From: Erythroxylum novogranatense
Taxonomy: Eukaryota > Streptophyta > Magnoliopsida > Malpighiales > Erythroxylaceae
DNA: 64,000 nucleotides
Direction: 5' to 3'
NCBI GenBank assembly: GCA_029891385.1
Contig: JAIWQS010000093.1
Span: 930,001 to 994,000, forward strand
Shown here: in pieces, positions 45,590 to 57,760 of the stretch
Layout of the letters: each line of letters begins with the position of its first letter
How positions within the stretch are numbered: position 1 is the first letter of the stretch
The notes under the pieces: generated by a model
Told to the model about the DNA's origin: nothing
The model's input: only the letters and a program-made list of their open reading frames with translations
Database searches by the model: none
Position numbers and translations under genes: made by a program

Positions 45590-45960
45590 TCAAAATTGGA
45601 TGTGACATATCTAATATATAAATTCCATTGCATAATGTACAGTACCATAGAGCATTCCATTTAAACTAATAGAACAACCATTGCTCCCAAAAGTTACATG
45701 AAACCATTCTATTTAAACAAAAGCAGAACAATATGTTCTTTATTAAAACGGTACAAAATAACAATCATCAAATTAGTACAAGCCCATTGGGAGTGTCAAA
45801 ACATAAGTCCTGCTAGACTAATGCGCAACTTTTGCTCCATTACCAACACGTAGATCCATATCTCCTTAATGAGCGCCCTCATCACGAGGCCTGCATATCA
45901 TTACATATGTGAGCCACAACCGGTATCTAATACCCATATGTTGTGATCGGAAATAGTATT
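45590..45960 (-). pseudogene. pol: C2 protease remnant with intact active-site motif
   Basis: On the minus strand, 45931-45911 encodes D-T-G-C-G-S-H in the context IRYTGCGSH-like family sequence, the Copia protease active site. Downstream pieces near 45800-45720 match the LVLELDDCYFVP and FISCLN-type blocks in other frames. This is the only one of the four Copia protease copies whose active-site codons look complete. Confidence 0.8.
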
Positions 45961-46291
45961 AACCTCGATGACAAACATATCCGAAGAAGTCGGGGCATCG
46001 ATGCCTTCTTACCTTCGAGGGACTCGAGATAGACTACGGTTTAGCCTCAGGTGGCCAATCTTGCCCTGATGGAAGCGAGTTCCTTTTAGGGAAGTACCTT
46101 TGGTTTTCTTTTGGTGTTCTTCCTACTTTCTGATCTCTATCGAAACATCAGCAAACAAGTGGATCGGGAAGTGGAACATTGCCTGGTTCCTCGGATCGAG
46201 AACAATTCTCGGATCATTCACCAATCAAGAAAATTAAGTCTAGATAATTTGTTCAAGTCCTTTAGTGGCGCAAGTTCTGCACGGAAGACAT
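45961..46291 (-). pseudogene. gag: C2 gag with internal deletion
   Basis: The minus-strand ATG at 46291-46289 opens MSSVQNLRHL, then about 140 bp of N-terminal gag ending near FPDPLVC. It joins directly, at 46110-46125, to the lysine-rich linker and zinc-knuckle region (about 46090-46040). The 450-500 bp between these parts, which C1 and C0 retain (ATCIMLASMSPE through NYRMNQISTT), is missing. A Gag without that central capsid segment is unlikely to assemble. Confidence 0.82.
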
Positions 46292-48298
46292 CTTCAAACA
46301 ACCTAACCATAGAGAGAGAAAGAATGTTAGAATAGACTTAAATGCAGGATTTAAGTTAAATGCATGATCATAAGGACTTAAATGACATGCATATAGCTCC
46401 CACTAGTTTCGTAGAATCCATAACCTCATTATGAATCCAAGAAACAAAGTGACAAAATGTCTAGTGGGTGCGATATCAGACATTGCTAAGAATGACCTTG
46501 GGTTTGCCCAACAAGCCCTTCTTAGGTCAATCGGTAGGTATCGAGTCATACCAATTGCATCATCGATAGCCGACATTAAGAATGACCTTGAGGTTAGCTC
46601 AACAAACCACCTTATGTCTCGGAGGTATCGGACATACGATTACACCTTAGACACAACTATCGATCGTCTATCAACGGTTGATGTGTGCACAAACATTGGG
46701 TTATCAACACTGATGCGCGTACATCGATGTACACTACCCAACTTCGCCTCATCGCGTTGACCCGAGGTTAGCTCGACAAATCAACTTCTAGGAAAATCGA
46801 CCCGTTAATCAAGAAAATCTTATTTTCATGGTTCGAACATATTCAGTATAGAGTGAGCTTGAGGTTAGCTCAACAATGACCTAGAAGAACTCTGGTTCTT
46901 ACCATATTAATGGAAGGCGTTAGTTTTCATATTACGAGGAGGGATTTCCAAGTCAAGTCTCATCCAAGCTATGGGATTATAGTCACCATGACTATATGGA
47001 ATAATTTAGGGCATGGCATCAATCACATTGAATTTATACGAAAATCATCCATCATCCGCCAAGGCATGATATAAGTCGACTTATCAATGCAAGTCGACTT
47101 ATCTTTCTTACTGTCAATAAGTCGCCTTGTATAAATATCAAGTCGACTTATCTACTCTTGCACATGTAAGTCGACTTATCCAACTGAACAAGTCCCCTTA
47201 CACAAGGAAAATTGCTATCTGATGGCTAATTCTCAATCCAAGCATTCCCAATTCACAACACCAATATAACAAGTATATAAACCTTTATATTAATGTGGTA
47301 ATGAAACATTTTCATTAAATCATGCATGCCATATAGTCAAACTATATAAGAAAAACTTGAAACCGATTAATCACTAGATTTCCACATAATTTTAAGAATA
47401 TCAAATTATCATGCTAAGTATCTCTAGGTAGGCTACCGTTATCAAGATTACTCGGCACTTGTCACAAAATTGCGACGGCCAAAATAACCAAGATAACGGA
47501 ATAATCTAACGAGACGCTAAAGTGACCTATTAGACATCCAAAATTATTGGAAACCAAATTTCAAGAATCTCATTTTGGCATGCATACCAGATCAATATAA
47601 CACATTTTAATCACATTAAAAATGATTCAAAACATTAGATTCAGAAATACACAACCAATCATTTCAAACAAAACAGCCCCAGCAACTTTCTCAAAACTGC
47701 CAAGCTATGCCTTTTGCTCGAAATAATCATTGAAACAATTTCAATAAATGCTGAGAAAATTACAGAGGTTAGTACATGTTCACAACATGCTCCATGAATT
47801 TTTACAGGATTTATTTCCCACAAAATCTCATTGAACCTCAGCAATCTAGCCGAACCAGAATCTGTGTTTTTCAACACAGACATTCCCAGCAGCATACAAG
47901 AAATTCGGAAATAAATAGTAAATCACCTTGAAAACAATTTTCCATCCACAGAGACATTAAAAAACATCTTAGGGACATGTAGGTGAAAACCAATCCGAAA
48001 ATTTTTTTTTCTAGAATTTATTCTCGAATTTACAAGCATACCTATTTCAGAAACGTTCAACAAGACAGCATCCGAAACTTAGGGAATTAAATTAGCAAAA
48101 CCATATCAAACGGCATTGATAAATTTTTTCCTTTTATAGACACATTCAGAAACATCTCATGAGCAGGTCTATGCAAGAAAATTTCGAATACCCTAATTCT
48201 GGACAGAATTCGAAATTAACACAGGCAGCATGCTACACATCTCAATTCACAAAGGAACTCCGACCTAGTTATCATTTTAACTGTTTATACAACACAAG
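46292..48298 (-). other. C2 untranslated leader
   Basis: About 2 kb, minus strand, colinear with C0/C3 leaders but more diverged. It has TTAGCTCAACAA-type versions of the repeated leader word near 46500, 46600 and 46870, the AAGTCGACTT array at 47072-47199, and a degraded hairpin near 47463. No gene seen. Confidence 0.8.
47072..47199 (-). repeat. AAGTCGACTT-type array in C2 leader
   Basis: Six sites at about 47072, 47091, 47119 (AAGTCGCCTT), 47140, 47168 and 47190 (AAGTCCCCTT), spaced 19-28 bp. Four are exact palindromes. Confidence 0.85.
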
Positions 48299-48312
48299 TG
48301 GCTCTGATACCA
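48299..48312 (-). other. C2 primer binding site
   Basis: The complement reads TGGTATCAGAGCCA, a full Met-tRNA type site; it is the best preserved of the Copia copies. Confidence 0.9.
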
Positions 48313-48313
48313 C

Positions 48314-50207
48314 TGTAGGAAAATACCGGGGTGTCCATCACATGGACACAGTGCGGAAAACAAAATTTTTTTGTTCCGGGAAGTTCCCAAAAGCTAGGAT
48401 CCAAGTGTAAGTATAATCAGTCAAATTATAACGACAAAGAGACAAATCTCTAGCAGTATCCACGCAGAGTCGGAAACCTAAGCTGGGACAAACCCTTTGA
48501 CGGGAATAGCTAGACTAAGGAAAAGACTGCTAGATCTTACCTTAGCCTTGGAGAGGTTGAATCAATGATGTGAGAAGATGAAAGCTTGGAGATGATGAAG
48601 ATCGTTGGAAAGCTAAGGAGGAGACTCTTCTTTTCCTTCAAACCTTAGGTTTTTTAAAACCCACGATGATGACCTATATCCAAGCAGAAAACTCTTCTTC
48701 TCTTCTTATTTTATAAGCCAGCGATAATCCTCATCTTTCTTTCATTGTTTTGTCTTTTAGCCATTAAATGCTTTAATGACTAAAATTAAATAAAAGAACC
48801 TTCTCCAATCTTCTCATCTTCCACGTTAACTTATATATATATATATATTAATTAATTATATATATATATATATATTAATCTTAAGTGGTCGATCCTGCTG
48901 AATTCGGTCTCTACACTTCTTAGAACCCCATTGGCGAAAAATCACCGGAAATGGTTTTGAAGAATATCGATGTCGCGATCATCGGGGCGTATCCCAATCT
49001 CATGGGATCCATTTAATCTATTGCTCTCCGGATATTAGATCACTATCCAAAACTATTTTCTGATTTAAGAGTCACTCTTATCGTGTAACCCATTAGGTTC
49101 CGGTTATGTTGGCCACTTGATTAACACTTAATCTAAGCAAGTCATGGCGGCGTCTAGCAACACATCATGACCCCGATTGACAGGAAGTAATTGGTTTGAC
49201 TAATGAACGAGCTCGCCGGGAACGGATCACGAACCTTTCCATAGACAATTCTGGTACAATTCCTCCTTTCACCATCCTATACCCCCTTGGTTATGAGTAT
49301 GGTCCATATGTCAACTCTCACTAGACTTTATCTGCCCAGTGAAATCGGGTCTCGTGGGACTCATTCTTGTGAATGTCCATGAAGCGGTCTTCATGACATA
49401 ATCACTCCGGCCGAGAGATTTCCAAGTAATGATCAGACGAAGAGGTCATAGGTATCTCTTACGCTATTCGAAGTGGTGAATCCTTTATTGGCTACTCAAT
49501 TACCTTGAATACCTCATTTGTGCCAATCACCACCACCTATGGCGACCTCACGAAAATGACAAGGAATGGAGTCAAAATGCGACATCGGTACCCAAGATAT
49601 CCTTGAGTACCTCAAGTCTAAGGATACTTGCACCATTGCTATGATGAGATTATCTTGACATTATAATAGAATACCCATGTGATGATCTTATGGCGGTCAT
49701 CAATGTACTTACTACCCTAGTAAGCATCCACGTATCAAATCTAAATATCTCATATTTACGGTTTACGAGATCCTTTGCTTGATCAATCGAGGAATATGAC
49801 ATGTGCTAGTCATCCGGATTAACGATGTCGATCTCGTTAATCCTATGACTAAGGATAATTTGAATCTTGACATAATTGCACATGATAGGAATCTCGGAGT
49901 ATGATTACATCATAATTTCCTTCATGCTATGTCATATATCATGGATTTCATAAATTTGATTCAAGATCACAATCAATTCATAATAAAATGAACATCAAAT
50001 AAATGAAATTTGCCTTGCTTTATTTATTCATAAAGTCCATACATGACTATGAACAAAATGCATGAAGGGGATTGCCTTTAGGGCCTTTACTACAACAATC
50101 TAGCGATGCGAACATCCATAAGTCGACTTACCTTTGGTGAACAAGGCGACTTATCGATCTCAAATCAAGCATAAATCGACTTACATGGTACAAGTCGACT
50201 TACCACT
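48314..50207 (-). repeat. C2 5' LTR with the same extension
   Basis: On the minus strand it begins near 50207 with the AAGTCGACTT-bearing extension (50098-50207), passes the TGTTG(T)AGTA point at 50097 and ends TTTTCCTACA at 48314 next to the primer site. The terminal TGTAAG seen in the 3' LTR is eroded here (CCACTC at 50203-50208). Confidence 0.87.
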
Positions 50208-50212
50208 CTGAT

Positions 50213-50710
50213 GAAGCCCTCGGGTTGTGTCATATATACATCCTCAGCTAGATTTCCATTTAGGAAAGTCTTCACATCCATTGCCATATCTCAAAATCAT
50301 AATGAGTGGCAATGGCTGGGAGTATCTAATGGATTTAAGCATTGCTCTTTGAAATTTGAAGGTCTCGTAGTAGTCAACTCCTTGTCTTTGTGAAAACCTT
50401 TAGCCACAAGCCTTGCTTTATATGTAATCACATTACCATCCATGTCGGTTTTCTTTTTGAAAACCCATTTACACCCTATGGGTTTTATTCCTTCGGGTGC
50501 CTCAACCAAAGTCCATACTTGGTTTTCATACATGGAATCCATTTCAGACTTCATGGCATGAAGCCATTTCTCAGACTCTGAACTCTTCAGAACCTCTTCA
50601 TAGGTGGTAGGCTCATTATCTTCTATGAGCAATACGTCATTCTGTTCATTCACGAGAAATCCATATCTCTCGGGAACAGAGCGTATCTATGTGACCCTCA
50701 CAATTTAAAT
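50213..50710 (-). pseudogene. pol: C1 reverse transcriptase, N-terminal half
   Basis: Minus-strand frame 50653-50297 reads MNEQNDVLLIEDNEPTTYEE, SEKWLHAMKSEMDSMYENQV, GIKPIGCKWVFKKKTDMDGN and VITYKARLVAKGFHKDKE. It then shifts before the DYDETF block. The remaining part (DVKTAFLNG-type and YMTQPEGF region) runs to 50213, where C2 interrupts. The rest of RT is at 31438-30802. Confidence 0.92.
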
Positions 50711-51700
50711 GCGTTGTTGAAGGTTGAATTGTTACTTCATCTGTATGAGTCACAGTTTCAGGTTCAGGCAGTTGATCTATGTCTGTTCGAGCATCTTGAA
50801 CTTCTTCAAGTTCAATTTTGCTCCCACTATCTTCTTATAAAAGAAACTCTTTCTCTAAAAAGACAGCATACTTTGAAACAAACACCTTTTGTTCCTCAGC
50901 AAGGTAGAATTGATATCCCATTGTTTCTTTAGGATATCCTACGAACAAACATTTTTTAGACTTAGCATCAAGTTTATCTGACTGTGTCCGCTTCACACAA
51001 GCAGGACAACCCCAAACTTTCAAATGAGTAAGATAGGGTTTTTTGTTAGTCCACATATCATATGGAGTAACATCAATTGTCTTTGATGGAACTCTGTTTA
51101 ACAAATAAACAGCTGTCTCGAGTGCATACCCCCAAAAGGATTTCGGTAACTTTGCAAAGCCCATCATCGATCGTACCATGTCTAACAAGGTTCGATTTCT
51201 CCTTCTCGCCACACCATTATCTTTGTGGTGTGTAAGGTGGAGTCCATTGAGATAAAATCTCATTATCTACGAGATAATCTAAAAATTGTTGGTCTAAGTA
51301 TTCCCCACCACGATCGGATCGTAGTGTTTGATACTTTTCCCAGTTGGTTCTCTACTTCATTTCAATTGTTTGAACTTTTCAAATGGTTGATTTGTATCTT
51401 ATCGAATCGGTACCCATATCGAGAATAATCATCGATAAAGGTAATGAAGTAAATCTGACCACTTCTAGCATGGATGGACATCGGACCACATACATCAGAA
51501 TGTATTAGGTCTAATACTCCAATCGCCACGTTCACCCTTTCCCTTAAAGGGTAACTTAGTCATCTTGCCTAATAAACAAGATTCGCATGTGTCATATGAT
51601 TCATAATCAAATGACCCTAAACTTCCATTCTTATGGAGCTTAGCTATCGTCTCTCATTTATATGGCCAAGGCGACAATGCCATAAAGTAAGTTGATTTTA
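50711..51700 (-). pseudogene. pol: C1 integrase remnant
   Basis: Minus-strand frame 51263-50835 reads GVARRRNRTLLDMVRSMMGF, AKLPKSFWGYALETAVYLLN, TIDVTPYDMWTNKKPYLTHL, KVWGCPACVKRTQ and VGYPKETMGYQFYLAEEQKV, the Glu and C-terminal part. The Glu position reads Arg-Arg-Arg (VARRRN instead of VAERRN), so the catalytic residue is lost. The D-D part at 51264-51560 and the HHCC/MTKLPF region at 51540-51700 are in broken frames. Confidence 0.9.
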
Positions 51701-51739
51701 AATTATCTAGTTTATGACTTTTCGTGTCATTGACATTGA

Positions 51740-52115
51740 TAATTGGATGTGACATATCTAATATGTAAATTCCATTGCATAATGTACGGTACCATAAAGC
51801 ATTCCATTCAAACTAATAGAACAACCATTGTTACTAAAGTCAAATGGAAACCACTACTATTTAAACAAGAAACAAACAATATGTTCTTTGTTAAGCGGTA
51901 CAAAATAACATTCATCAATTTAATTACAAGCGCCTTTGGGGAGTGACGAGAAAATAAGTACCTACGGCTAATCAAGTGACTCTTGCTCCATTTCCTACAC
52001 GCAGGTCTAGTTCTCCTTCCTTAAATTGTCTTCCTACATCCACGAGGCCTGCGTATCATTGCATATGTGAGCCTGACCGGTATCCAATACCCATATGTTA
52101 TGGTTAGAAGCGATA
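51740..52115 (-). pseudogene. pol: C1 protease remnant
   Basis: The minus-strand region matching C2 45590-45960. The active site at 52090-52070 encodes D-T-G then loses bases (GACCGGTATCC preceded by GAGCCT) relative to the DTGCGSH of C2. The downstream GMLYGT and FISCLN-type parts are frameshifted. No long open frame. Confidence 0.75.
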
Positions 52116-52129
52116 TAACCTCGATGAAA

Positions 52130-52777
52130 ACATACACGAAGAATTTGAGGCATCGATGCCTTCTTACCTTCAATTCTTTCATATAGACTTTTGAGTTTAA
52201 GCCAGGTGACGATCTTGCCATAATGGAAGCAAGTTCCTTTTAGTGCGATTTCTTTGGTTTCTTCTTGGTTGCACTTCCTTTTGGTTTCTTAGACCTTTTC
52301 TTCTTCAATTTCTTTTCTTTGAACCCGGAAGAAGAAGAGTCCACCACGACAATGACTTGCTATCATTCTTGATAGATTGCTCTGCTTTGTCTTGGCGATT
52401 GATCAACTCAGGGATTGTCGTGGATATTTGGTTCATCCGATAGTTTAACACAAACTGTGAATAACTATAAGACAATCCAACCAAAATTAAGTCAACACTT
52501 AATTCATAATCCATGACAAAACCTAAGACGACCAACCTCTCAATATAACCATTCATCTTCAGTGCATACTACACTGTAGATGAACCTGGAGTCATCTTAG
52601 TAGTGAAGAGTAGCCTCGAGGTCTCGAACCTTTCAGACCGAGCTTGCTCATCAAAAAGCTCTCTAAGATGAAACACTATGGTATGAACATCCATAGACTC
52701 ATGCTGCTTCTGCAGCTCTGGTGACATAGATGCGAGCATAATACAGGTAGCTATGTCACAGTCTTTGAGATGCTTAC
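52130..52777 (-). pseudogene. gag: C1 gag, C-terminal part, cut by G2
   Basis: Minus-strand blocks: DCDIATCIMLASMSPELQKQ, HESMDVHTIVFHLRELFDEQ and FETSRLLFTTKM (52770-52600), then MNGYIERLVVLGFVMDYELS, NYRMNQISTTIPELINRQDK and AEQSIKNDSKS (52556-52340), then the lysine-rich linker and damaged zinc knuckle (about 52310-52180). G2 interrupts at 52777; the N-terminus is at 62788-62971. Confidence 0.9.
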
Positions 52778-55496
52778 TGTAACATCTCGTTACCGATGTG
52801 AATGTCATATCGGTAATTTGGATGGGTTAGTGGGGTGCATTCATAATTGAAATGCACGTGAATTTTTGCCTCTACATCAGTGATGATTGAGTAAATTCCA
52901 CATGCACATATAGCGGTATGCATTCATGATGGTTCCAGCATTTAAATTGTGATTATGAGTTGAATTGTGAATTTTGAGAAAGTTGAGTTAGATTTGATTT
53001 AAAGTGAAATTAGGGATAATTTGAGTGGAATAGTTGAGTTAGAGTGAGAATTGAATTTGTGGAATTGGAAATTTAGATTTGAGTTTGGGATCGAGTGTTT
53101 TATATTTTTGAGGAATTATAGGAAATTTTCTGGAATTTTTAGAGTTGTGTGTCCGGACCGAGAAAATGACTTAGAGACTGATGATTTTACATTCCGGTTC
53201 CGAAAGTGAGTGGAAAATGGCTTGGACATTTAGATCTGTGAGTTTGAGAATTTTTGTGATGAGCTATGTGAAATTTAGAGACTGAGATTAAATGAAATTG
53301 AGGGCTTGTGGATTTGTGAGCAATAGGTTTATATATTAATATCTTAGGTTTTGAAAACTAAGATTAAACTTTCCCTTTCACCCTAATTTCTTCTTCTTCC
53401 TCTCGTGGATCTTCGACCCTCTAGCCGACCTTTGCTTGGTTGTTCCCCCATTGTGGAAGCTTTGCTTGTGATTTAGAGATGGTGATGTTTTCGTGTGGCT
53501 TGAGAGTGATAATCGTGGGAGTTTGGTGGGAAGTTTTAGGACGTTTGCGATTTTAGGGTTATCGATCGATCTTTGATTTGGTAAGTTTATTGTGTTTAAT
53601 GTTGTTATTTATTGTGGTTGTTGCATTTATGGTGTTTTAATGTGTTAGTTTGGGTAGTTAAGTGAGTTAATCTTTGCTTATATAGAGAGAATGGTTAAAA
53701 ATGGCGGAAAAATGAATCGGAGAAGAAGAAGTTGGGCGAGCGTCGACGTCTGAAAAAAGACCCACGCAGCGAGAAAAAGCGTGCTCGCGCTTGCCGAGTG
53801 AGAACGTCGCGACAAGCGAATGGATTTAAACGCCCATGGCGAAGTTAATTAGTAGGCGTCCTTGAGAAGATGTGAGGTGTTACATGGCGGAAGCGGTTCC
53901 CGGCTGAAGCGTCCCGCTAATCTTGCTTGTGACGAGGGGTGGGTCATGACGAGGACAAATTTTGAAATGGGTTGATTTGGACTTGTAGGGCATAACTTTT
54001 GGTGTAGACCTCGATTAAAGGTGATGCGGATTCGTTATGAACTAGAAAAGGTCTCTGATTGTGGTAGAGATTGAGAGCTTGAATTTTAATTAGAGAGATC
54101 GTAATTATCGAAGAGAGTCTATTATAGTTTCAAATGCAACTAAGAGTTATGTTTTGACTAATGGGAGTATAATTAGAGTTTTAAATGAGGATTTGAGAAA
54201 TCGATGGATCTATTGACTTAGTGAATAATGAATTTTGGTTATGAAGCGAGAGATAGCGGATTTGGATAAAGCTGGAAAATCATGATCATGCATTATATAA
54301 TTTCAAATTAAGACATGTGCATTAGTGAATTCAATTGATTGAGCATCTAGTGATGATAATTCGTTTGAATTGTTATAGAAACACCGTTGGATCGACAATC
54401 CACAAATATTTGGTACTTCGAGCAAGAGCTCGGAGTTACGGTGAGTAACCTAGTTGGTTCCTCGATCTTTGTGTATTAATATGTCTTTGTGAATGTGTGA
54501 ATTAGTTGCTGACGTGAGTGATACAAATGTGAATCGATGTCTGCAATTATGAGTAAGTGTTACGATTGTGACAAGCGAGTGTAGTGATATATATATATAT
54601 ATATGTGCTAGTGGTATGCAAGTGTTTGTGCATACTAGGCATGATTATAGCGGTAACTAAGCGGTTGTGGTAGAAGCATTTAGTGAGCGGAGCTTTAAGC
54701 TCGATTATCGATGAATGGGCTAAGGCAAAAAAGGAATAGTGCATACCGAGAGGCTCTCCTATCCCAATGTGAGCGAGCAGTAGTGCGTACCATACGAGGG
54801 CTCTCCTACTTGCCAAAAATGTGATCATTGTGAAAAGTGCCGAATCGGGACAAGTGTTGCCTTCACCACAACAATGACATAAAATGAGAATTTCATACAT
54901 TGTGCATCGATTGTGTAGTGAAATTGAGAATCGTGTGATATGTGACAATTGTGAAGTGACATATACGAGCTATGTTATCGTATAAATGTGTAAATTGTGC
55001 AGTGTTCTAAAATGCGTTAAAGTGTACTATGTGATATATTATGTATATGCATGAGTTGGGTGAACCATCGATGATGGTTTCTCATTGAGTTCAAAACTCA
55101 CCCAACATTGCAATATATTTTCAGGACAACGTCGGTAGGATTCTAGCTCCGTGATAGATTTTCTGCGTGCGAAAAGCGTGATCAAGTGAGCGATGGCACC
55201 TGCAGTCGGTCATTTGGGGTGATTTTGGGATGATCTTTGTATGAGCGTTTGTATCGATTCCCTTTTGGATTATTGTATTTAGCCTATAGGGGTGATAGAC
55301 TTGTCTATATTTTGGATTGATGCTATGAAATGAAAGTTTATTGTGGTTTTAAATTTTAGTGATTTGCATATGCGGTTTAATTATATTGATTCCATGCAGT
55401 GTTTAGTGATTGTTTTCGTTAGTAGCACTTCCTTCGTGGGATATTCGTCAGCTTGATCCACGGGCATCCGGTCGTACCCTACGGTGAGGCGCTACA
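52778..55496 (+). repeat. G2 5' LTR
   Basis: 2719 bp. It includes a G/C-rich island at about 53720-53960 with CGTCGACGTC and ACGTCGCGACAAGCG, an AT microsatellite at 54587-54604 and an ACTCACCCAACATTG segment near 55088 followed by ATTTTCAGGACA. No supported gene; the minus-strand frame 54547-54948 has no motif. Confidence 0.94.
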
Positions 55497-55501
55497 TTAG
55501 G

Positions 55502-55513
55502 TGGTATCGAGGC
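55502..55513 (+). other. G2 primer binding site
   Basis: TGGTATCGAGGC, five bases after the LTR, Met-tRNA type with two differences from TGGTATCAGAGC. Confidence 0.8.
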
Positions 55514-55639
55514 GTGGTTTGGCATCTTTTGGGCATAGTGTATTTTAGGCTTAAATTTGCTGAGAAAAAGCGGAAATTGATTCAGTTCTTGTTGTTGTAG
55601 GTTATCCGTTCTTGGAGAACAAGTGGACCAACCGGTGAC

Positions 55640-56450
55640 CTAGGATCGTGGGAGCTAGTAGAGTCCCCTGTGCCTCATTCGATGAGTTGCCTCGAGTTCC
55701 GTGAGGCGGAGAGGAGGTATGACAGATTACGTGGCGAGTGGAGCTATTGACTCTATGGCGACCAGACCTGCTGTGGTGAGGGTTGGTTAGAAGGGCTGAG
55801 AGAGTCTGGAGGCGGATGGATTGTGGCGTGGGGAGAGGTTCAATTATCGGTGTCTTTGCTTGGTCCGCTTATCGGTGGTGGAAGATCGTTAAGGCGGTTC
55901 CACCGGGCCTGCATGTTGACTTGGGATGATTTCTGCGGGCATTGAGAGATAACTTCATGCCCAAGTTTATTTAGAGATGAAGATCGGGAGTTTCTTGAGT
56001 TGAGACAGAGGCGGATGTCGGTGAGATTATGAGGTCTTGATTCGATGAAATTTATCGTGTCGTCTGTTTGCTTGCTTCGAGTCGATAGGTGTCTGAGGTT
56101 TGAGGCGGACTCGATATGGAGATCTGTACTAGATTGGCCCGATCGGACATGGACACCTTTGTTGGTGAGGCGTGAGCCGTGATTAAGCGAAATGCCGAGG
56201 CGAGTAGTCGACTGGTGGATCGTGACCAGGCAAGAGGCCGGTGATAGTCGTGGCGATGCTAGTAGAAGGTTAATGGCGTCGGCGAGGTCTTGGTCCATTG
56301 GAGGAGCTCGTTAGTGCGGTTTTAGGCGACGGACATATTTCTTTCGATCTAGTGGTGGCGTAAGCGGTCTTTAGAGGTTGAGCGACGATCCGTATGTGAG
56401 TATTGTGAGAGGAGACACGATTAGGAGTCTTTGGAGGTTTACGGGCGTGT
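55640..56450 (+). pseudogene. gag: G2 gag remnant
   Basis: Tekay-type Gag words can be read in separate frames: NFMPKF (about 55951) followed by DREFLELRQRRMSV (about 55979-56020), then CTRLARSDMDTFVGEA (about 56123-56170). A knuckle CEYCERRHD (about 56395-56421) fits the start of a C-X2-C-X3-H zinc knuckle but then meets TAG. A longer minus-strand frame over this region (56298-55840) is a shadow. Confidence 0.75.
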
Positions 56451-56639
56451 CTCAGTGTGGTTCCATAGACCATCACTCAAAGTGTCCTTTTCTTGTGGAG
56501 GCCGGTCCGCTATGGCGGGTAGATCGGGCAATACTACCTCGGTGCTGACAAAGCCGTGGAGGTGGATCTGGATGGAGAGGTCGAGGTCGGGCCGAGGCGG
56601 TGAGGATCTCAAGTGAGGGCGAGGTCGAGCGGCGACACC

Positions 56640-56860
56640 GGTCGAGCTAGAGTCTATGCTAAGACTCGGCGGAGGCTCGAGTCTCGGATGTTGTTCTTGG
56701 TATGCTTTCGATTTACGGCTTTGAGGTTTATGCATTGATGGATCTGGATCCTCGTTCTTTCATTGCACCGCATGTGGCATGTAGACTGCATTGTGATAGG
56801 AGAGATTGTAGTGTGGGTTGGGGTGAGTACTCCTCTAGGTAGTCGACAATTTTGGGAGAG
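56640..56860 (+). pseudogene. pol: G2 protease remnant
   Basis: YGFEVYALMDLDPRSFIAPH (about 56715-56774) aligns with the Gypsy protease start, where the family has an I-D-[ST/P]-G-[AS]-[TS]-H-S-F-I pattern. Here the active-site triad reads Asp-Leu-Asp, so the catalytic Gly is lost or frameshifted. ILGM-like and MDLL-like words occur nearby (about 56940-56965). Confidence 0.72.
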
Positions 56861-57159
56861 GTGCTGTAAGGGTGTCCGAAGTAGTGATTGATCGAAGAGA
56901 GTTGAGTGTAGACTGATAGTTTTGTCTTTAGAGAGATTGATCGATTAGGGATGGACTTACTTACTGCGCATAGATTGTGGCGTGATGGATTGTTATACGA
57001 GGAGGTTGTGTTAGAATCTCTCGTCGGCTAAACTATTTTTCGAGGTGTTAGTCGGTGCTTGCTAGCTAGGATGATTTCCTTCGAAAGTGCCCGAGGTTGA
57101 TGCGGGGAGGATGTGAGGCCTATCGGCTCGCGTGGTTGATTCGAGGTTGAGCAGAGGTT

Positions 57160-57760
57160 GCGGGATATTCCGTGATTAGGAATTTCGGATGTGTTCCCGA
57201 TGAGTTCTTTGGGTTTACCACGGATCGGGAAGCGGAGTTTGAGATAGACCTCGTTCAGTACCGCTCCTATATCTATACCTCCATATAGGATGGCCGGTGG
57301 GGCCGAGGGAGCTAAGGCTCGATTGTAGGAGTTGTTGGATAAAGGGTTCATTAGGCGAGTGTTTACGCCTGGGGAGCTCCGGTGTTGTTTGTGAAGAAGA
57401 AGGGCGGGACTTTGAGGTTGTGCATCAACTATAGGCAATGAATCGGGTGACGATGAAGAATAAGTATCCATTGTCTAGGATCGATGATCTATTTGATCGA
57501 TTCTTGGGAGCTCGGTGTTTACTAAGTTGGACTTGAGGTCGTGGTATTATCGATTGAGAATTGCGCAGAGGCCGATGTGCCTAAGAGTGCTTTCAGGGCG
57601 GTATGGACATTTCGAGTTCTTAGTGATGTCGTTCGGGTTGTTAATGCCCCAAAGAGCCATGGCCTTGATGAATAAGGTCTTCCAAATTTCTACTGGATCG
57701 ATTCGTGATTGTGTTTATTGATGATATTTTAGTGTATTGAGGAGTAGGCAGGTACGTCGA
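57160..57760 (+). pseudogene. pol: G2 reverse transcriptase remnant
   Basis: FTTDREAEFEIDLVQYRS (about 57211-57263) begins the domain. [33 protein letters not shown] (57516-57565) and RYGHFEFLVMSFGL (about 57600-57640) follow. The catalytic motif FIDD is at 57714-57725 in IVFIDDILVY, out of frame with the preceding 68-codon stretch. A single-base change near 57700 separates them. Order and spacing are normal for Gypsy RT. Confidence 0.88.

Larger units (their letters stand above)
31439..50207 (-). mobile_element. Copia C2, minus strand, with extended LTRs, split by C3
   Basis: Minus-strand Copia inserted in the C1 reverse transcriptase. LTRs are 31439-33377 (3') and 48314 to about 50207 (5'), with the primer site at 48299-48312. 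Left flank GTGAT (31434-31438) and right flank CTGAT (50208-50212) fit a target duplication with one changed base, and C1 coding resumes with GAAGCCCTC at 50213. The interior reads RNase H, RT, integrase, protease, gag, leader from left to right. Removing C3 leaves about 9.2 kb. Its LTR family differs from C0/C3 at both ends. Confidence 0.9.

Noticed and set aside
48314..50207. Reading the 48314-50097 LTR as shared by two tandem Copia elements
   Set aside because: The 110 bp beyond 50097 equals the DNA next to the other LTR at 33261-33377, and C1 coding resumes exactly after it with a matching flank. One element with a longer LTR explains everything.
54547..54948. 133-codon minus-strand frame in the G2 5' LTR
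   Set aside because: It includes the AT microsatellite, is not kept in the 3' LTR copy, and has no motif.
55840..56735. Minus-strand frames of 152 and 98 codons in G2
   Set aside because: Antisense shadows over gag. The plus strand shows Gag words (ELRQRRMSV, zinc-knuckle start), and the antisense translations match no domain I know.
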